Assembly: GCF_009870125.1 (NCBI RefSeq) | Contig: NC_046683.1 | Coordinates: 66,541,869 to 66,605,868 of the forward strand | Direction of reading: 5' to 3' | DNA from: Drosophila pseudoobscura | Lineage: Eukaryota > Arthropoda > Insecta > Diptera > Drosophilidae | DNA length: 64,000 nucleotides | Shown: positions 1-14,232 of the stretch, piece after piece | Layout of the letters: every line of letters starts with the position of its first letter | Position numbering within the stretch: position 1 is the stretch's first letter | Position numbers and translations under genes: made by a program | The notes under the pieces: generated by a model | What the model was told of the DNA's origin: nothing | Databases searched by the model: none | The model's input: the letters and a program-made list of their open reading frames with translations, nothing else

Positions 1-3000
1 TATTAGAAGAACAATACAAGCAAATTAATGAAATAATTCTGAAAAAATACCAGTAGAATAGTGATAAAATACTAGAAAAATGCGTACAAATAAAGAATAC
101 CAGAAAAAAGAGATTACAAGAAAGATACTAGACAAAGAATGCAATAAGAATACTGGAAAAATACTAAAATACTAGTACACAAATTTGATAAGGATAAGGG
201 TCGAATTTCAAGGGGTAGACTCTCCTTTTTGGATGCAGATTTCGAAGGGAAGGAGCTTATAGATCGAATGGGGGATGGCTACTGGGAGATATCTCCCTAC
301 AGGAATCAGGAGCAGGTCTCGAGACACTGTTTTATCCTTGGCAAATATCATCATACCCCAGAGACCTGTCACTCGTCATCGAGGGTAAGCGGCGAATAAA
401 AAGTTATTAAATGCAGTCAGTGGGAGCTGCAGAAGGAGGCAGGAGGAGCAGCAGTCGGCGGTGGAGTTGGGGGCTGGTGGGCTGGGGGGCTGGGAGGCCA
501 CCTGTGACATGAAATGGAGCATGGAAGCTGGCTGCATGGGGAGCGTGAAGAGCGTGCAGAGCGTGGGGCTTAGACGCAGCGACAGAGGGACAGACAGAGA
601 GAGAGAGGGACAGGGGGACGTGGCGGCAATTACGCGTCTCTAAACAGCTGAGACCCCGAGACCGAAGGACCAATCGGAATGGGGGGAGTCGTACGACTGT
701 GGAGGAATGGCATGGCCGTGGATTATGGCAGGAGGAGTAGGAGTTCGGCAGAAATTAAAATTACACCCGCGGGCCATGTGGGGCACGGCACACACACACA
801 CACACAGCGAGAGGGGGATGGGGAGTGGGAGGGGGAGGGGGAGAGGGACCAGTGCGGAGGACTTCTAAAATTATAAATACAACAACAATTCAAAAGTGGA
901 GACCAGAGTCTGGCACAAACCGATCCACGATCCACAATCCAATCCCAATCCCCATCGCCATCCCCATCGCCATCCCCAGCCCCATCCCAATCCCAATCCG
1001 ATACGATACGTTGCCCCCGATGCCATGCCATGGGAATTACACTAATTTAAAGTAATTGGCTATAGTTTTTCACTTGGCATTTAAATACGAGCGAGCGAGA
1101 GAGCGAGAGAGAGGAGTGTGTGTCCAGCTCCCCATCCCCGTGCCCATCCCCCGTGCCCATCCCCGTGCCCATCCCCTTACCCATCCCCAATTCCTGCCCC
1201 AGAGACCATTCCATTCCATGCCAGTGCTCTGGCAGTCTGCCTGGGACGCTGCTGCGGTTCGCAATTTTAATCGATTTGCGTATATGGCGAAAGGAGGACT
1301 ATTAAAAGAGCAAAAACAAAAACAACAGCCCAACGGCCCATGAGCCGAAAATGAGACTCTTGCAACATGGGGCCAAAAGCAGCGTACCCAAAAGTGGGCG
1401 TTGCCCCAAACTGAATGGGAAAATGAGTGAGTTCTGAGTGTGTGCCCCGCGATGACGACGACGACGACGGCGACGACGACGCATTCCAAGTAGCGCATAT
1501 GCTGCTGCAAATTGACTCTCCACCGGGAGGAGCAGGGGCTGGGGGCCGAGGGCCGGGGCTGAGGCCTCAGCGAGAGGAGCCTTCAAACCAAAACTAATTA
1601 AAATCGCCCCAAAACAAAACCCAAAACCGAGAGTCCAGAATCCAGAGCCAAAGATCACAGAGATCAGGGCTAGGAACGCGGAGCGATAGCCAGAAGCTGG
1701 GGATACTCTTTGAAAGATCGAGTCATGGCGAGGGGTCTCTGCTAAGCCACACTGGCAAAGAGGGAGCACTCTCCTTGACTGCTGCTAATCCACACTGGAA
1801 GAGAGGCAGCCCTCTCCATGCCATAGCCCATATGCCCCCCTTTTAGGCCCGCTAAAGAGTATGGCCAAAAGACCTAAACCAAACAGAAACCAAACAGAAA
1901 GCAAAACCTTTTCGAGTAGACGACGACTCGAGCCAAAAACCCGAGACAATTCTGAGACACATATTGTGGCAGTGGCAGCGGCAGCAACCTTTTGCCCATC
2001 TGCATGCCTTTTGGGCCCTCCGGGCGCTGCCGATCGGCAAGAGATCGGTGCAGAGGTGGCTCCCATTTTCTTAACCACTAAAATTAATAATAAGTGATCT
2101 GGATCTGGTTTCCCCACAGAGCGACGGAGGGGAAGAGGGGGAGAGGGGGAGAGAGAGCACACAAAAACAAAACGGAGTCTTCTAGAACGATGCGTCCGTC
2201 TCGGGCATAAATAAATGTTATGTGTTTTTTGCCACAGCCACCGAAGGAGCAGCAGCAGAAGGAACCAAGAGGCAAATCCATAATGCTCCCTCCACAGATC
2301 CCACTGCCAGTGCTCCCGATGCTCCTTCGGCTCCTTCTGCTCCACCACGCTCCTCCTTTGGCACCTTTGTGGCCTGCGGCGAGACAACAAAATCATTTTG
2401 CCGCCGCCAAAGATCTGCGGGGGAATGAATGGCGATGGCAATGGCCATAGCCATGGGGATGGGGATGAAACCAAAGCACAGCAAAGCCACAACTGGAGCA
2501 GCATAAGGGATCCTTGGTGTGCTCTCCGGCAGGGGTTGGGGCGCCCCATTATTGATTGGCTAATCAAATCATTTGGCCGGGGCTGGGGTGGGGCTCAGGA
2601 CCAACGACAGCCGCAATTATCATTCCACAAAGTCGCGACGCAGCGCGAAGCGACACGGCTCTGACTAATTAATAATCCCAGCGATTAGCAGGGACCCCGC
2701 CACAGAAACAGAAACAGAAATCAAAGGCCAAGAGCCAACAGCCAACAGCCAACAGCCAAGAGCCCAGGCCCTGTGTGGCACTCTCTTCGAGTCTGGAGTC
2801 TGGACTCTGGAGTCCCTTCGTTCCCTGGAATCCCCGCCCTGCCCACAGCCCGCACTCCCTGGCATTCCTGGCTCTCCCTTTCGGTTATTTTATTAATTAA
2901 AAAGTCTCTCTCGTGGCTTTTCGCAGGAGGCTGTAACTTGGGGGCAAGGCTGCTCCACTCAACACCCAGCCAGAGAGCGCAAGCGTCCCAGAGACGATGC

Positions 3001-6000
3001 CCTATTCGAGTGCTTGGGGAGCCTTTCCTCAGAGAAGGAATATGTTTCTGCCCAGGAAAATGGGCACTTTTCCATCAAATCCTTGCAAAATCTCCAAATG
3101 TAACCAATGGTTCTATTGTAACTCAGCTTCCAGCGGAGTTTTTCCTATGAATCTTGGCTTGGTTATGCCTTAAGCGTATAGAATCCCATATGTCCTTCTA
3201 TCGATAGGATATCCCAGTCGATAAGAAAGTTATGACATAATAACAATGATCTTTCTCATAGGAAACCAATTTTGTCATTGATTTTCCATCTATTCGGGGG
3301 TGTATGCCCTATAGTCGTGTAAATGCTCCAAGGGTTCTGTGGTAACTCGGTTTATAGTCGTGGAATATCTGTGAGACTCTCCACAAAGCAATTCCAGGCT
3401 TTGGTAATGGACACAATTCGAAATCAGCTGGATTCCACTGCAAGACATGAGTATTTATCGCTTGGGAAGTATCCCTCGTGCCATTGGATGGGATATCCTT
3501 GGTTGGTAGAGCATCCCCGGTGCCACAGCCTCCGCTGAGGATTTCCACATCTTGTTTTCATTTGTTTATTTCGCGCTTTTCGGTGTTTCGGCATTAATTA
3601 GTTCCCTTTCGCGTGCCCACTGGCACGGACAGTGCGGTAGGTGTTCCCTTAATGAGTCGCCGCAGACGCCTCCGTCCCGGAGTCCCGGAGTCCTGGAGGA
3701 TGGAGGATGGAGGAGGTGCACTCGATGGGCTGTTCCCTCAAATGTTTGCTCAACTTAGTTCCCCGCAAATAAGTTTATTAGTAGTGCCAGCGATCGAGGG
3801 CGGGCATCGGAGAGAGAGAGAGGGACGCCCCCTTTATGCATTGTGCCATGCGGTGCGATGCGATGTGGCATGCCACTCCACGCTCCACGCTCCACAATAA
3901 ACACATAAATATGTACGCCACTCGGGCGGCGACTGGGATGCGGGGGGGGCTCCTCCATTAGCGCCAAAAAGTGGAAAAGAATTTCAGTTTTTAATAAGCG
4001 AAGGCCGGGCCAGGGATTCGTTTCATTAAGCCCATTTAAATGCTGCGTGGCATGCCCCTGGCGGCGCGTAAGCGAGGCCTGACAGGACCCCAGGATTGCA
4101 GGCTGTAATGCCGGATTTATGTGCATACACGAGGGGTGGAGAGGGGGGGGGGGATGCATAATGGAGTCTCTTACATGTTGCAGATTGGAGCGATGCTTCA
4201 TTGGCGATTCAAAAATGAATGCAAATCAAATATTAAAGAGAAGGACGATTAAAGGCCCTGCTTTGCCCGCATTTTTCGCTGTGTTTTTCCCCACCGTTGA
4301 ATCCGCTTTCTGTGCCACAGCACAGCGGCATGCCACATGCGGCAGAAAGGGGGGCCACACGCTTTGGCGCCTCTGCTAATGAAATTAGTTTTTCATGAAA
4401 ATCGCGCGGCGAGAAATTCAATTTTAGCTTTGGCCAAAAATTCCACCGAAAATTTCACGGGAGATTCTAGGGGGGGGCACGGGGACACGGGGACACCGGG
4501 GGGGGATTACATTACCATAATCGAAAGGGAATCGAAATCCCCAACGAATGAGCGAGCAATGGACATGTGGCATGCGGCATGCGGCATGCTGTGTGGCATT
4601 TAATGCCAATTAAATGGCCAAAAGGCGGAAATAGCAGCCAACGAGCTAATTGATGGATGCATCCGCACTGGCACTGCCACTCGCCATCGCCTCGCCATCG
4701 CATTCGCATTCGCATCCGATAGATGCATTCGTATCTCCGTTTGTCGGATTATGGGAGCCGCACACAGCCACGGACAGCCACACGGAACAGAGACACAAAT
4801 CGCGTGCCATTATGATGGATAGATTGTGGGGCCACACAGCGGATTAGATGGCCAGGTCTCCCAGGGGGGGAGGGGGGGGCGTGGGGTGTTTCGCCAATTG
4901 AAAAGCCAATTGATTTTGCCATCAGTTATGTGCTCTGCTTTCGGTTGACAGATAATAGATACGCAGATACTCGTACGTGGACACATCTATGGATACGCCA
5001 GATAATTATGTGATTGATGCTGTCACTAATCTGCGGCTCAAAGCGAGGCATAATAATGAGGAAAGGATACAATAAAGCAACCAAATATCACTGAGAATCC
5101 TCCCTGACGATGGGCTGGCACCTTGAGAGGCCACTCTTTCCCCTCTTTCCCCTCCATGCAGCATTGAATGGTCTCTTCAGGGCCCAAAGATGCCTCCATC
5201 TCAGTCCTTTCAGCCCCGACAGGGTGTCGGCTAGGGTATCCGTCCAGCCCATGCGCTGCCTTAGGCCTCACCTGCGAGTCCATCCAGCCACTGGATCCTC
5301 TCCTGAGCCACTGGGCAGTCACTTCTGTGACTCCAAGTCCATCGAAGTCCGGGACGGCGGCACAGGAGCAGTCCTGCGCCAGTCGGATCACGGGTCACCT
5401 TTGTGGTCGCTGAGATCCCACTTCCCAAGACCCCAAGTTTTGCTCAACGATGAATTTTCCGAAGAAGAACGAGTTCTAGGCATGATTTGGCCCAAAAACA
5501 GCCATGGCTAAACGATCTCTGACGATATCTCTCATTATGATACGAAAACCTTCCAAAATGACGCTTTAAAAGGTTTCTTTAAGCGGGAAATTCCATAGAA
5601 TTGGAGTTAAACGTAGAAAATACAAATTATTAATCAACGAAATTCGGATGGACTATATTTGTGGGCTGCTCTAATCTCAAATTCTCTGATAAATGATTCC
5701 CGAAAGGAAGGAAGGAAGGAAATCTCCTCTCATCTCTAAAGAACACAAAGAAATCAACTTCGATCGAAGGCCGAATCTCATGGCAGAAGATCACTCTGCT
5801 GTAAGGCCAGACTGTGGTATAAAATACTCTCCTTTCTATAAAGAACCTACAAGAGATCTCAAAAGGGAACCTCTCTCTGTCTCTCTCTGTCTCTGTCGAT
5901 CATCGCTCCATATGTCGATTGATCCTCGAATGAGTTGCCGTTTTCCATTCCATTCGACTTTGCCTTCAACGAATAAACATAAACATTCGTGTTTATTGCA

Positions 6001-6450
6001 AATTATGGAATCAAATGAGGATCCGGGATGCAGCAGGATACAGCAGGGTACAACAGGACTTGTGTCACATGCTGTGGCAGGGCAACATATGGCAGGGCTC
6101 TCCTCTCCTCGGCTCGGCCGTGGTCTATGGTCTAGTCGTTGCGGTCCACAGCTGTTGCTGCAAGTCGCGTGGCACACACAAGAAAGTGGATGCCACAGAG
6201 AGACAGCAGGGAAAGTGTATTGAAAGGACGCCCCAAGGAGCAGCAGCGGCAGCACTAGGATTGCTTATCACGATGTCTGTTGTGATGGTGCAACACCACC
6301 TGAGACTCGGAGAGGAGAGACGAGAGACTCGTGTCAGTTGTCAGTCAGCGAAGAGTCGAGGAGGCAGGAGGCAGGAGGCAGCTCCTTTGCCGTAATGATG
6401 ATGCTGTCAGATTTGGTGATGCTGCGGCTGCTGCTGCTGCTGCTGCCCCC

Positions 6451-6480
6451 GAGGCCGAGGCCGAGGCCGAGGCCGAGGAG
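6451..6480. repeat. GAGGCC hexanucleotide repeat
   Basis: A perfect GAGGCC tandem run directly follows a (CTG)n tract at 6424-6446. It lies in non-coding DNA upstream of rho. Confidence 0.9.
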
Positions 6481-7344
6481 ACAACAGTTGGTTGAGTTGC
6501 CACAACAGGAGTGGCAAGAAGCAGTTTTCACTTTTCGAAAACGAAAACGAAAATGAAAAGTGTTTCTTCAATAATTTGTAAATTTAATTTGCTTGCCGCA
6601 GCAACAGATGCGCTCCTCCTGCCTCATGCCGCCTGCCTCCTGCCACCTTTGGGTCGATCCTCCATTCGATTTACCTTTCCTTTTCCTTTTTTCGGTTTCT
6701 TCCTTTCCCTTGTTTTGCTTTTCAAAAATGAAAATTAGTTTTGACGCGCTGTTATGACGTCTCGTCCTGCCGCTCCTGCCGCTCCTGCTGCTGCTGCATC
6801 CATTACGGGGCCTTGATTGAGGATCGGATCGGCTCCGCTTTTGACCAGCAACTGGACCCGCCATATGGTCGAGGATCCTTCGCTCCTTCGCGGATCCCTC
6901 GCTCCTGCACAGCGCGTGCCCAGCGCATGCCTTCCTGGAACCGCTGGACACCCACAACTAATCAGCATATATTTAGGCAGGACGACAGATCCGATCCGAT
7001 CCGATCCGATGCCCAGGCGTGCCTCATTAGGAGTCTCTTTGGGTCGGTCTTGGCGGCGGAGGCGGGAAGGTCTTTTCTGCTTAATTTCCCATTTATCTCT
7101 CAGTTTCCCAGATATACGAGTACATGGGTACCATATCTTGTGGGTATGCTCAATAGTAGAGGTCGATGCTTCATTTGCTGTTTTCCAAATCGAAATATCT
7201 GCTTCATTCGATCCAATCTTCGCCTTCTGTTGTAGAATCCTTAAAGGACATTGATTGAATGGTTAGAGTCTGCCTTTGATCGTGGTTTAGCAGAGATTTC
7301 CACGTTGATTTCCCTGAAGATCTTCGTTGAGTAATGTTCCCCTT

Positions 7345-7735
7345 TAGAGACCCCCTTTAGTGGACTCTTTCATTCGATATCGTCTCTGAGTCTCTCGCTT
7401 TGGAGTCCGTGGAAGAGTGATCTTCCACGATCGTATCTAAACCTCGTCTTGAGCTCTCTTTGCGGAAAAGATCGGTGATATTTGCAGTCTTCCAGGTCTG
7501 TCCACATCTCCCTCCAAGTGTGGGTTATCTTTCGCTTGCAAAGATCCTCTTTAGTGGATTATTTTATTCGATTTCATCTCTGAATCTTTTACTTTGGGGT
7601 CCGCGGACGGGTGATCTTCCACGATCGTTCTGTCTGCTTTCCCTACCAAAATTGGTCCACATCGCCCTTCGATTGTGGGTGATCTTTCGGCTGATCGTAT
7701 TCCTGGTAACTCTTCCCCTCTGCGATCCCCGTTCT
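7345..7735. repeat. Diverged direct tandem duplication, about 190-200 bp unit
   Basis: Two adjacent copies share the order: 'ttagtgga', 'attcgat', a 'ctttgg.gtccg' block, 'gtgatcttccacgatcgt', a 'ggtc.tccacat' block, then 'gtgggt.atcttt'. The first copy starts near 7358 and the second near 7550. Identity looks around 70-75 percent by eye. No coding frame is kept across both copies. Identity unknown. Confidence 0.7.
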
Positions 7736-8110
7736 TGCCCCGTGTGGTAGTCTTCGTGGGAGCTCCCTGCAGGACATCATTCGGTGTGCATCACGTACAT
7801 CGTTTGCTGATGAATGAGTCTCCCTGTGCATACGCTTGAACGTGTCCTTTGGGCGGCACTGCTAATCCGTCGCTTGTTCGTGGGAATGGGAAGGGGGATA
7901 GGGGAGGGTGAGGGTTAAATGGAACCCAAATTCAATGCGAATAAACTCTCCTTCCCATTCCCATTTCCATTTTCCGCATTTCCCTAAAACGTGACTGACA
8001 AAATGTGTGTCACGGTCACGGGCCCGTGACGGATTGCAGGGCGCGTGAGGCAGCACGCAGCACACGGCAGTGGCAGTGGCAGACATCAGACCTTGCCACA
8101 AACTAAAACG

Positions 8111-8113
<3 letters not shown>

Positions 8114-8146
<33 letters not shown>
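8114..8146. repeat. (GT)n microsatellite
   Basis: About 16 uninterrupted GT units in non-coding DNA upstream of rho. Confidence 0.95.
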
Positions 8147-8147
<1 letters not shown>

Positions 8148-9781
8148 CGTAACGGACTGTGGCACTGATTCCTGATTCCTCTGATCTCCTGCCACACAAA
8201 ACAAAACAATGACACAGCGTGAGGTCTCTCTGGTTTTTGTTTTTTCTGCGTCGGGGCATAAACCGATTGAAGGAAATTATTACGCAAAATAGAGTTTCGA
8301 CAATTGCTGGCTCTGGGATTACGAGTCTGAGGCTTAAGGCCCGGGGATCGCCTGGCAGTGGATTCGATTCGATGGCCAGACAGACAGACAGACAGACAGA
8401 CAGCCAGGAGCGGGGCCTCTGCAACCCCTTTGGATCCGTAGTGGCCCGTCCTCTCCGCGGATTCTCCGCAGGGAATTCAGGGGAAGCGTTGAAATGGAAA
8501 TGGAAAATTATCAGCACGCGATTGAGGCAACGATCTGTCACTAATTACTGCCACTGGCAGGCTGCCACTTCGAGGCAGGTGCAACAACTTCAATTGCAAC
8601 TGCAGCAACAACCGAAGGCAACTGCAGTTGATTGAGTCGCAGCAGATCGGAACGGAGAACAGGAGAAAGGCCCCCCCCCCACACCCAGGGGGAGGGGGAG
8701 GAGCGGTGCAGGGGGATCCGCGGCGCGGTTCGATGGTCGCGACTCGCGACACGGCGCGTGCTTTGCTCGACATCGCCATCGCCATCGCCATCTGAATCCG
8801 AGCCTACATTTGTATCTGTATCTGGCGCTGGCGCTGGCTCTTCGTGGTTTTTGGGTTTGTTTTTGGTTTGGTTTTTGGTTGATTTTTCCCTTGGTTTTTT
8901 CGGGATCCGTGAGCAGAGCAGAGCAGAGCGGAGCGGAGCGTCCGCCGCTTCCGTGCGCCAGCTGCAATTTGTGGCTCATTGCAGTTGGCCCACAAAAAGA
9001 AATAAGGGCCAGGCGGAACGACCAGAAGAGCGAGAGAGGGAGAGGGGTCGAGGGGGGAGGGGTAGAGAGATTAAAGAACGAATGTCCAATGCTCTATTTG
9101 CACCCAAAACAAGAGAAGGCGATATGCGGGGAATCAAAATAGGAATGGAAAATACACAATTTTCTTTTAATTTAATTTTGTTCGTATTTTTTTTAATTTT
9201 TTCCTTTTTTTTACAAGGAATCATCAAAGTCCCTGAAGATACAAAATATATCTTGTATCTTGAGTTCATGAATTCCATTCAATTTGTAGTCGGAATTCTT
9301 CAGATACCCTTTGAAAGGACACTAGATAATATCAAATTATGTTTGAAATTGATTTTCCTGCATAAAATTCATGGAATTAAAATTTAACGTACAATTTGAA
9401 TGGAAATAAAAGTAATTTAATGAAATATTTGTATTTTCTTCGCTTTTCGATGGGTTTCAAGGATCCTTTCAGGGGATAACATTCGACTTCCATAAGAAAT
9501 AAAGTCTATCGATGGATTCTTGATTTTGAAAGCTCTTGCACTGATCCCAGAGCAGATCCTGCCCAGATCTAGCCGTTTCCGAAGTTCAAAAACCTCCAAA
9601 AAGTCTCTATACCCTCCTTTAGCCAGGCACGAATTTCAACCAATTTCCATGAAACAAAAACAACAAAAGAAAAAGGGAAAAAATGGGAAAAAAAAACTGG
9701 GGAACGCGACAGAGACCGAGACACGGCATTTAAAAGGCCAAGCGAGGCGTTTTACCGGCAATTATCGCACTGGTCCGTGGC

Positions 9782-9816
9782 TATCGTATCGTATCGTATC
9801 GTATAGTATCGTATCG
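9782..9816. repeat. GTATC pentanucleotide repeat
   Basis: About seven GTATC units with one GTATA variant. Confidence 0.9.
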
Positions 9817-12800
9817 GTTCATGCAACACTCTGCAGGCAGCACACAGCCGTGCAACCAGCAGCCAACGAACGATTCAACGATTCAACGATTTGGAGGCTC
9901 ATCATTAACCGCAAAAAAAACGAAAAAAAAACGAAAACCGAAAACCGAAAGCGCAAAAACCACGTTCGAAAAACGATTGCTCCGAATGCCAGGAAGGGGG
10001 ATGGGGGGATGGGGGGATGGGGAGGATCCCTCCAATGGATGTCTCTTTTTCTTTCGGTTTTTTCGTTTCTTTGGATGGGTTTCAGTTTCGGTTTCAGCGG
10101 GGCAGAAGACTCCGTTCTCCTCCTCTTGGAGGCCCAAGAGGGAGCCCTGCCGTGCCCTGCCGTGCGGCCAACCTGTTGTCTGCCCCTGCCCCTTGCCCCT
10201 TGCCCCGTGCCCCTTGCCCCTTGCAACGCTCGCATTCGCATTCGCGTGTTGTAATTGCCGTCTGCCACAGCCAGCATCTGTTTTTCGGCCGGCGGTAGTT
10301 TATCGATGGTTCGATGCCCCATCCGCATGCCCCATGCCCCGTCGCTCCTGCCTCCTTGCGGCTCTCATAACCACCGCAGTGTCAATAATCGACAGCTGCC
10401 TCGCTTTTAATATACATCTCTCTTTTGTTGGTTGCTGTTCTTGTTTTTGGGGCAGTGGCAGTGGCAGGGGGGCAGGCGACCCCCCCGTCCCCATTTTACA
10501 TAACTTTTCCAACGTGTGGCGGCAACAGCTGCCCCAAAAAACCCGCCACATTGCGTGGAGCGGCCCTGTGTCCAGGGGTTAAGTGCAGCTTTCAATTAGC
10601 CGCCTGCCTCCGTGTAATAAATGCCCCAGACTCTGCCGCAGCTTCAGCTTCAGCTTCTCAGCCCCCTCAGGCCCCAGGCCCGTCCTGCTCGATTCCCTTT
10701 TTCCTCTCTCGAGTGACGACTTGTCGAAGGGGAGGCACGTGCCAGCCATCGGCTGAGGGGCTTAAACTCCAGCTCCAGCGGTAATTTACTCAAGAGATTG
10801 ACAGCATAATCCGTCAATGTGCCACACAGACCCCATCCCCCCCTCCCCCTCTGCAACAACAGGTGTGCGCCGTGCCGTGCCTCTCTCTGCGGTGGGGGGG
10901 TGGGGGGTTGAAAACCCCACTACCCCTCACTAGAGCAGGATGTTGAGCCCCTATTCGGACTATCGTTAACCCTCTATTTTCGGTGGAGAAACACAGTCAT
11001 TAACCCTTTGTTTTCGGGCGTGTAATCATAATTATGGAAACCCCCCACCCCCACCCCTCACCCCCGGGGGGAACTCCATTCGAGCGAAGAGAGGGATTTC
11101 CTCCGCGTTGGCTCTCTTTTTGTCGATCAAATATTTGGGTGGAATGTTTGCTTCAATCCTTGATTAAAAATTCCGAGAACGCATGGATTTTCCGGGCTGC
11201 AGTTCATTAGCAAACAAGGTCAGAGGTCTCCCCCCCCCCCACTGGGGCAGGGGAGGGCTTCTCGGATAACACCCTCCATCAGAGTGCAGGGCGGCGCGGG
11301 GGGGGATATCCATTTCCCACTGACCAACACCGAGGAGGAGGAGGAGGAGGAGGGGCAGCGTGTGGCAGAGTTCACGCTGAAAGTGCAGCAAATTACAGAG
11401 CTCACTGGACGGGGCAGCGACGGGGCTACAGGGCTGTCCTGTCCGCAAAAAGGGGTTTTCTTGGGTTTCGATTACAGCGAGTGTCACGCGGTTCAGACGG
11501 GGAGGCAGGAGGGGCGACACAAGGGGAGACGGCGTGTCTGCCGATTCGCAGACATTCGCCAGACACCTTTTCCTCCTGTGGGGGGGGCGGAGGCAGGGGG
11601 GGGCGTTGCAGTGGAAGCCGCAAAAGTGCAAGTACTTTCAGGAGATCATTCCCTCGGGGGCTGCGCAACGGGGAGGCCTACGCGCCCCCTGCGCCCCCTC
11701 AAAAGCCATGCCCCTCGGAGCAATCGAAGCAAAGGGCTGTCCTCCCCCCCCACCCCTGTGGGGGGGGGAAAGCCTGCTCCTCCGACGCCAAGTTGCACGC
11801 TTAATGAAATGCAATAAAAAACAGCGAGAAAAAAACGCGAATCAAAGTCGTAGAGAACTTTTCTCCTCGTTCGGTAAGAGCAAACTTTTGTAATAAAATG
11901 TTCATTAGTGTTTGGGGCACCCGCAGAGTCCATGCAGCAGCAGCAGCCCTGGCCCTGCCCCTTCCACATGTGTCTGTGTGGCGCGCGGCTCTGCGGCTCG
12001 CGGCCCGCGGCTCTGCGGATGAATTGCACTTTTAATGTGTTGCAAGCACTTTAACTGACTGAGGAATCCAGAGCAGGAGCAGGAGCAGCAGCAGGGGCAG
12101 GGGCAGGGGCAGCGGCAGAAAAAACTCCATCCAGATTGCGGACACCACAGCGAGCGAGACAGAGGGGGGGGGCTTGGGGGGAGGTGCGGCCCTGCCCTGC
12201 CCCGACATGGGATCAAACTTTTGCCGCGTAATTAAAACCGTAAAGCATCGGGGCCCCCAAAGTGGGGACAAGCGCCCTTTAAACTGATTAGCGCCACGAG
12301 TTTCACGAGTGTTCCACGAGACTTTCGCGAGCTTCGAGTTGGAGCCGCAGTTCGAGGAGTTTCGCGAGTGTCCGGCGAGTGGCCCCCCCGTCCGTCCGTC
12401 CATCCGTCCATCCGTCGATGAATGCCATAAAAAACTAAACTAAATTTTCGTATTTCCAACAAAATTCGATTTTTGCTCTTCAACATTCGTTTTTCCAGGC
12501 ATTTTCCAGCCAAGAATCAAAGGAAAATTTCGTTATTTGATGCCCATTTTTGGTGGAATATTTTATGTGGAAAAAGCATTCCGTTTCGAGTTGAAGAATC
12601 CACAGAAAATTTCCTATGCTTTTGATTGTACTTTTTAAGGAATTTCCACAAAGAAAAGCCTTCCATTTAGAGGGAAATTCCATCGAAGAATCGTTGAAAA
12701 ATGTGTATGAAACATTTAGTATATTTCTAAACAAAAAGTATCTTTTTAATACTCCCATGTCGAATCTTTTAAGATATTTCTTTAGGTCTTCTTTAATTTG

Positions 12801-14192
12801 TGTTCATGAATCGTAGGAAAGCGTCCAAGGATGCAACATTTAGTACCTGTTTTTTTTTGTGGAATTTTTCATCGAATTTCGAGTCAAAGAATCCAAAGGA
12901 TGGGAATGTTCATGGAATGCTTATGGTTTGCAGTCTTTTTCAAGGATTCTCATGGACTTTTTTAAATTTTATTTTGACTAATTTATCATTATTATTTTTT
13001 ATTTTTTTTTTTATTTCTATTATTTTGTATCATTATTTCTTACAAATTATTATTTTCTGTTATATTTTATATTCATATTTTTTATAATTATTTTACATTA
13101 TTATTTTTTATTTTACTTTATTAATATTTATAATTTATTTTTAATTTTTGTATATTTTTCTATGGTATTTTATTATTTTGAAAGAGTTTCCAGAACAAAA
13201 GCTCCATTTAGGGGAAAATTCCATCAAATTCCATCAAAGAATCGATGAAAAAGTTGTAATTTTTTCCTGCAGAATTTCTCTGTTGTATGCCTCAAAGAAT
13301 CAAAGGGAAATGCTCTGAATACTTGATGGCCTTTAAACCTTTCCATATCCCCCCCGTACCCCCCGTACTGATTCCCTTCCTTCTGTCTTTGATTCCGATC
13401 CATGTTGATTCAGGATTCTGTTTCGGGACTCCTTCAGGCGGAGAGGAGATCTATCAATCTATCTGTTTATTTATTCATTCATTTCTGATGACTTACTTCT
13501 CTGCCACAAAAGTCAGAGCCAATTTGGATTTGTGGCCATTTCTGGCCATTTATCCATTTGGGATTCCTTCTGGCTTTTGTGTTGTTGCTTTTGCTTTTGC
13601 TTTTGCTCCTTTAATTGTCCTTTTGCTGCCTTGAAACAATGGTCCAGTCTCTCAGTCGAAAAGTGGTACATGGCCATGGGAACCAGGTCCAAGCCGAAGA
13701 ATGTCCTTTTCGAGCGGAGTTTTTGTGTGGCAGCCACAGAATCGAATCCCACAGAATGCCGAATGTCCAATGTCCGAGATGGTTTTTCCGGGTTTTTCCG
13801 GGTTTTCCGGGTTTGTTGGGGGATTAGGATGCACAATAATTTCCACAATTTCAACAATTTCAACAATTACTACTTGAATGCAATGTTTATGTTCAATTAT
13901 CGTCCCAGAAATGAATCCCCAGCCACAGAGTCCTGTCCTGTCCTGTCCTGTCCTGTACATCCAGGACTCCCTCCCCCTCCCTACCCCTCCCCTCCCGACG
14001 GTTCTCGTTGCAGTTCATTGATTGACATTTTTATTATGCATATTCGCTGGACTGTTATCCTTCCTTCAAGCACTACCACGCTGCCTTCCATCCTTCCTTC
14101 CTTCCTTCCGTCCTTCCCTCTCCCTTCCTTTTCCCTTTCAAATAACAATAAATTTCCAATTTGTCTTTGGCATTGGCCATAATGACCTCCGT

Positions 14193-14193
<1 letters not shown>

Positions 14194-14230
<37 letters not shown>
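14194..14230. repeat. (CA)n microsatellite
   Basis: About 18 CA units in non-coding DNA upstream of rho. Confidence 0.95.

Positions 14231-14232
<2 letters not shown>

Noticed and set aside
723-1510. Long frames rich in GDGDGDG/PIPIPIA residues on both strands
   Set aside because: They arise from CCATCC/CATCGC microsatellites, overlap on opposite strands, and match no domain.
1785-2567. A 260-aa minus-strand frame
   Set aside because: No recognisable domain, unsuitable composition, no start or splice context, and overlapping frames of similar size on the other strand; GC-rich DNA gives such frames by chance.
12676-12690. Dorsal-like GGGAAATTCC in AT-rich DNA
   Set aside because: It is a single site within a repeated block, without Twist, Snail or Su(H) neighbours.
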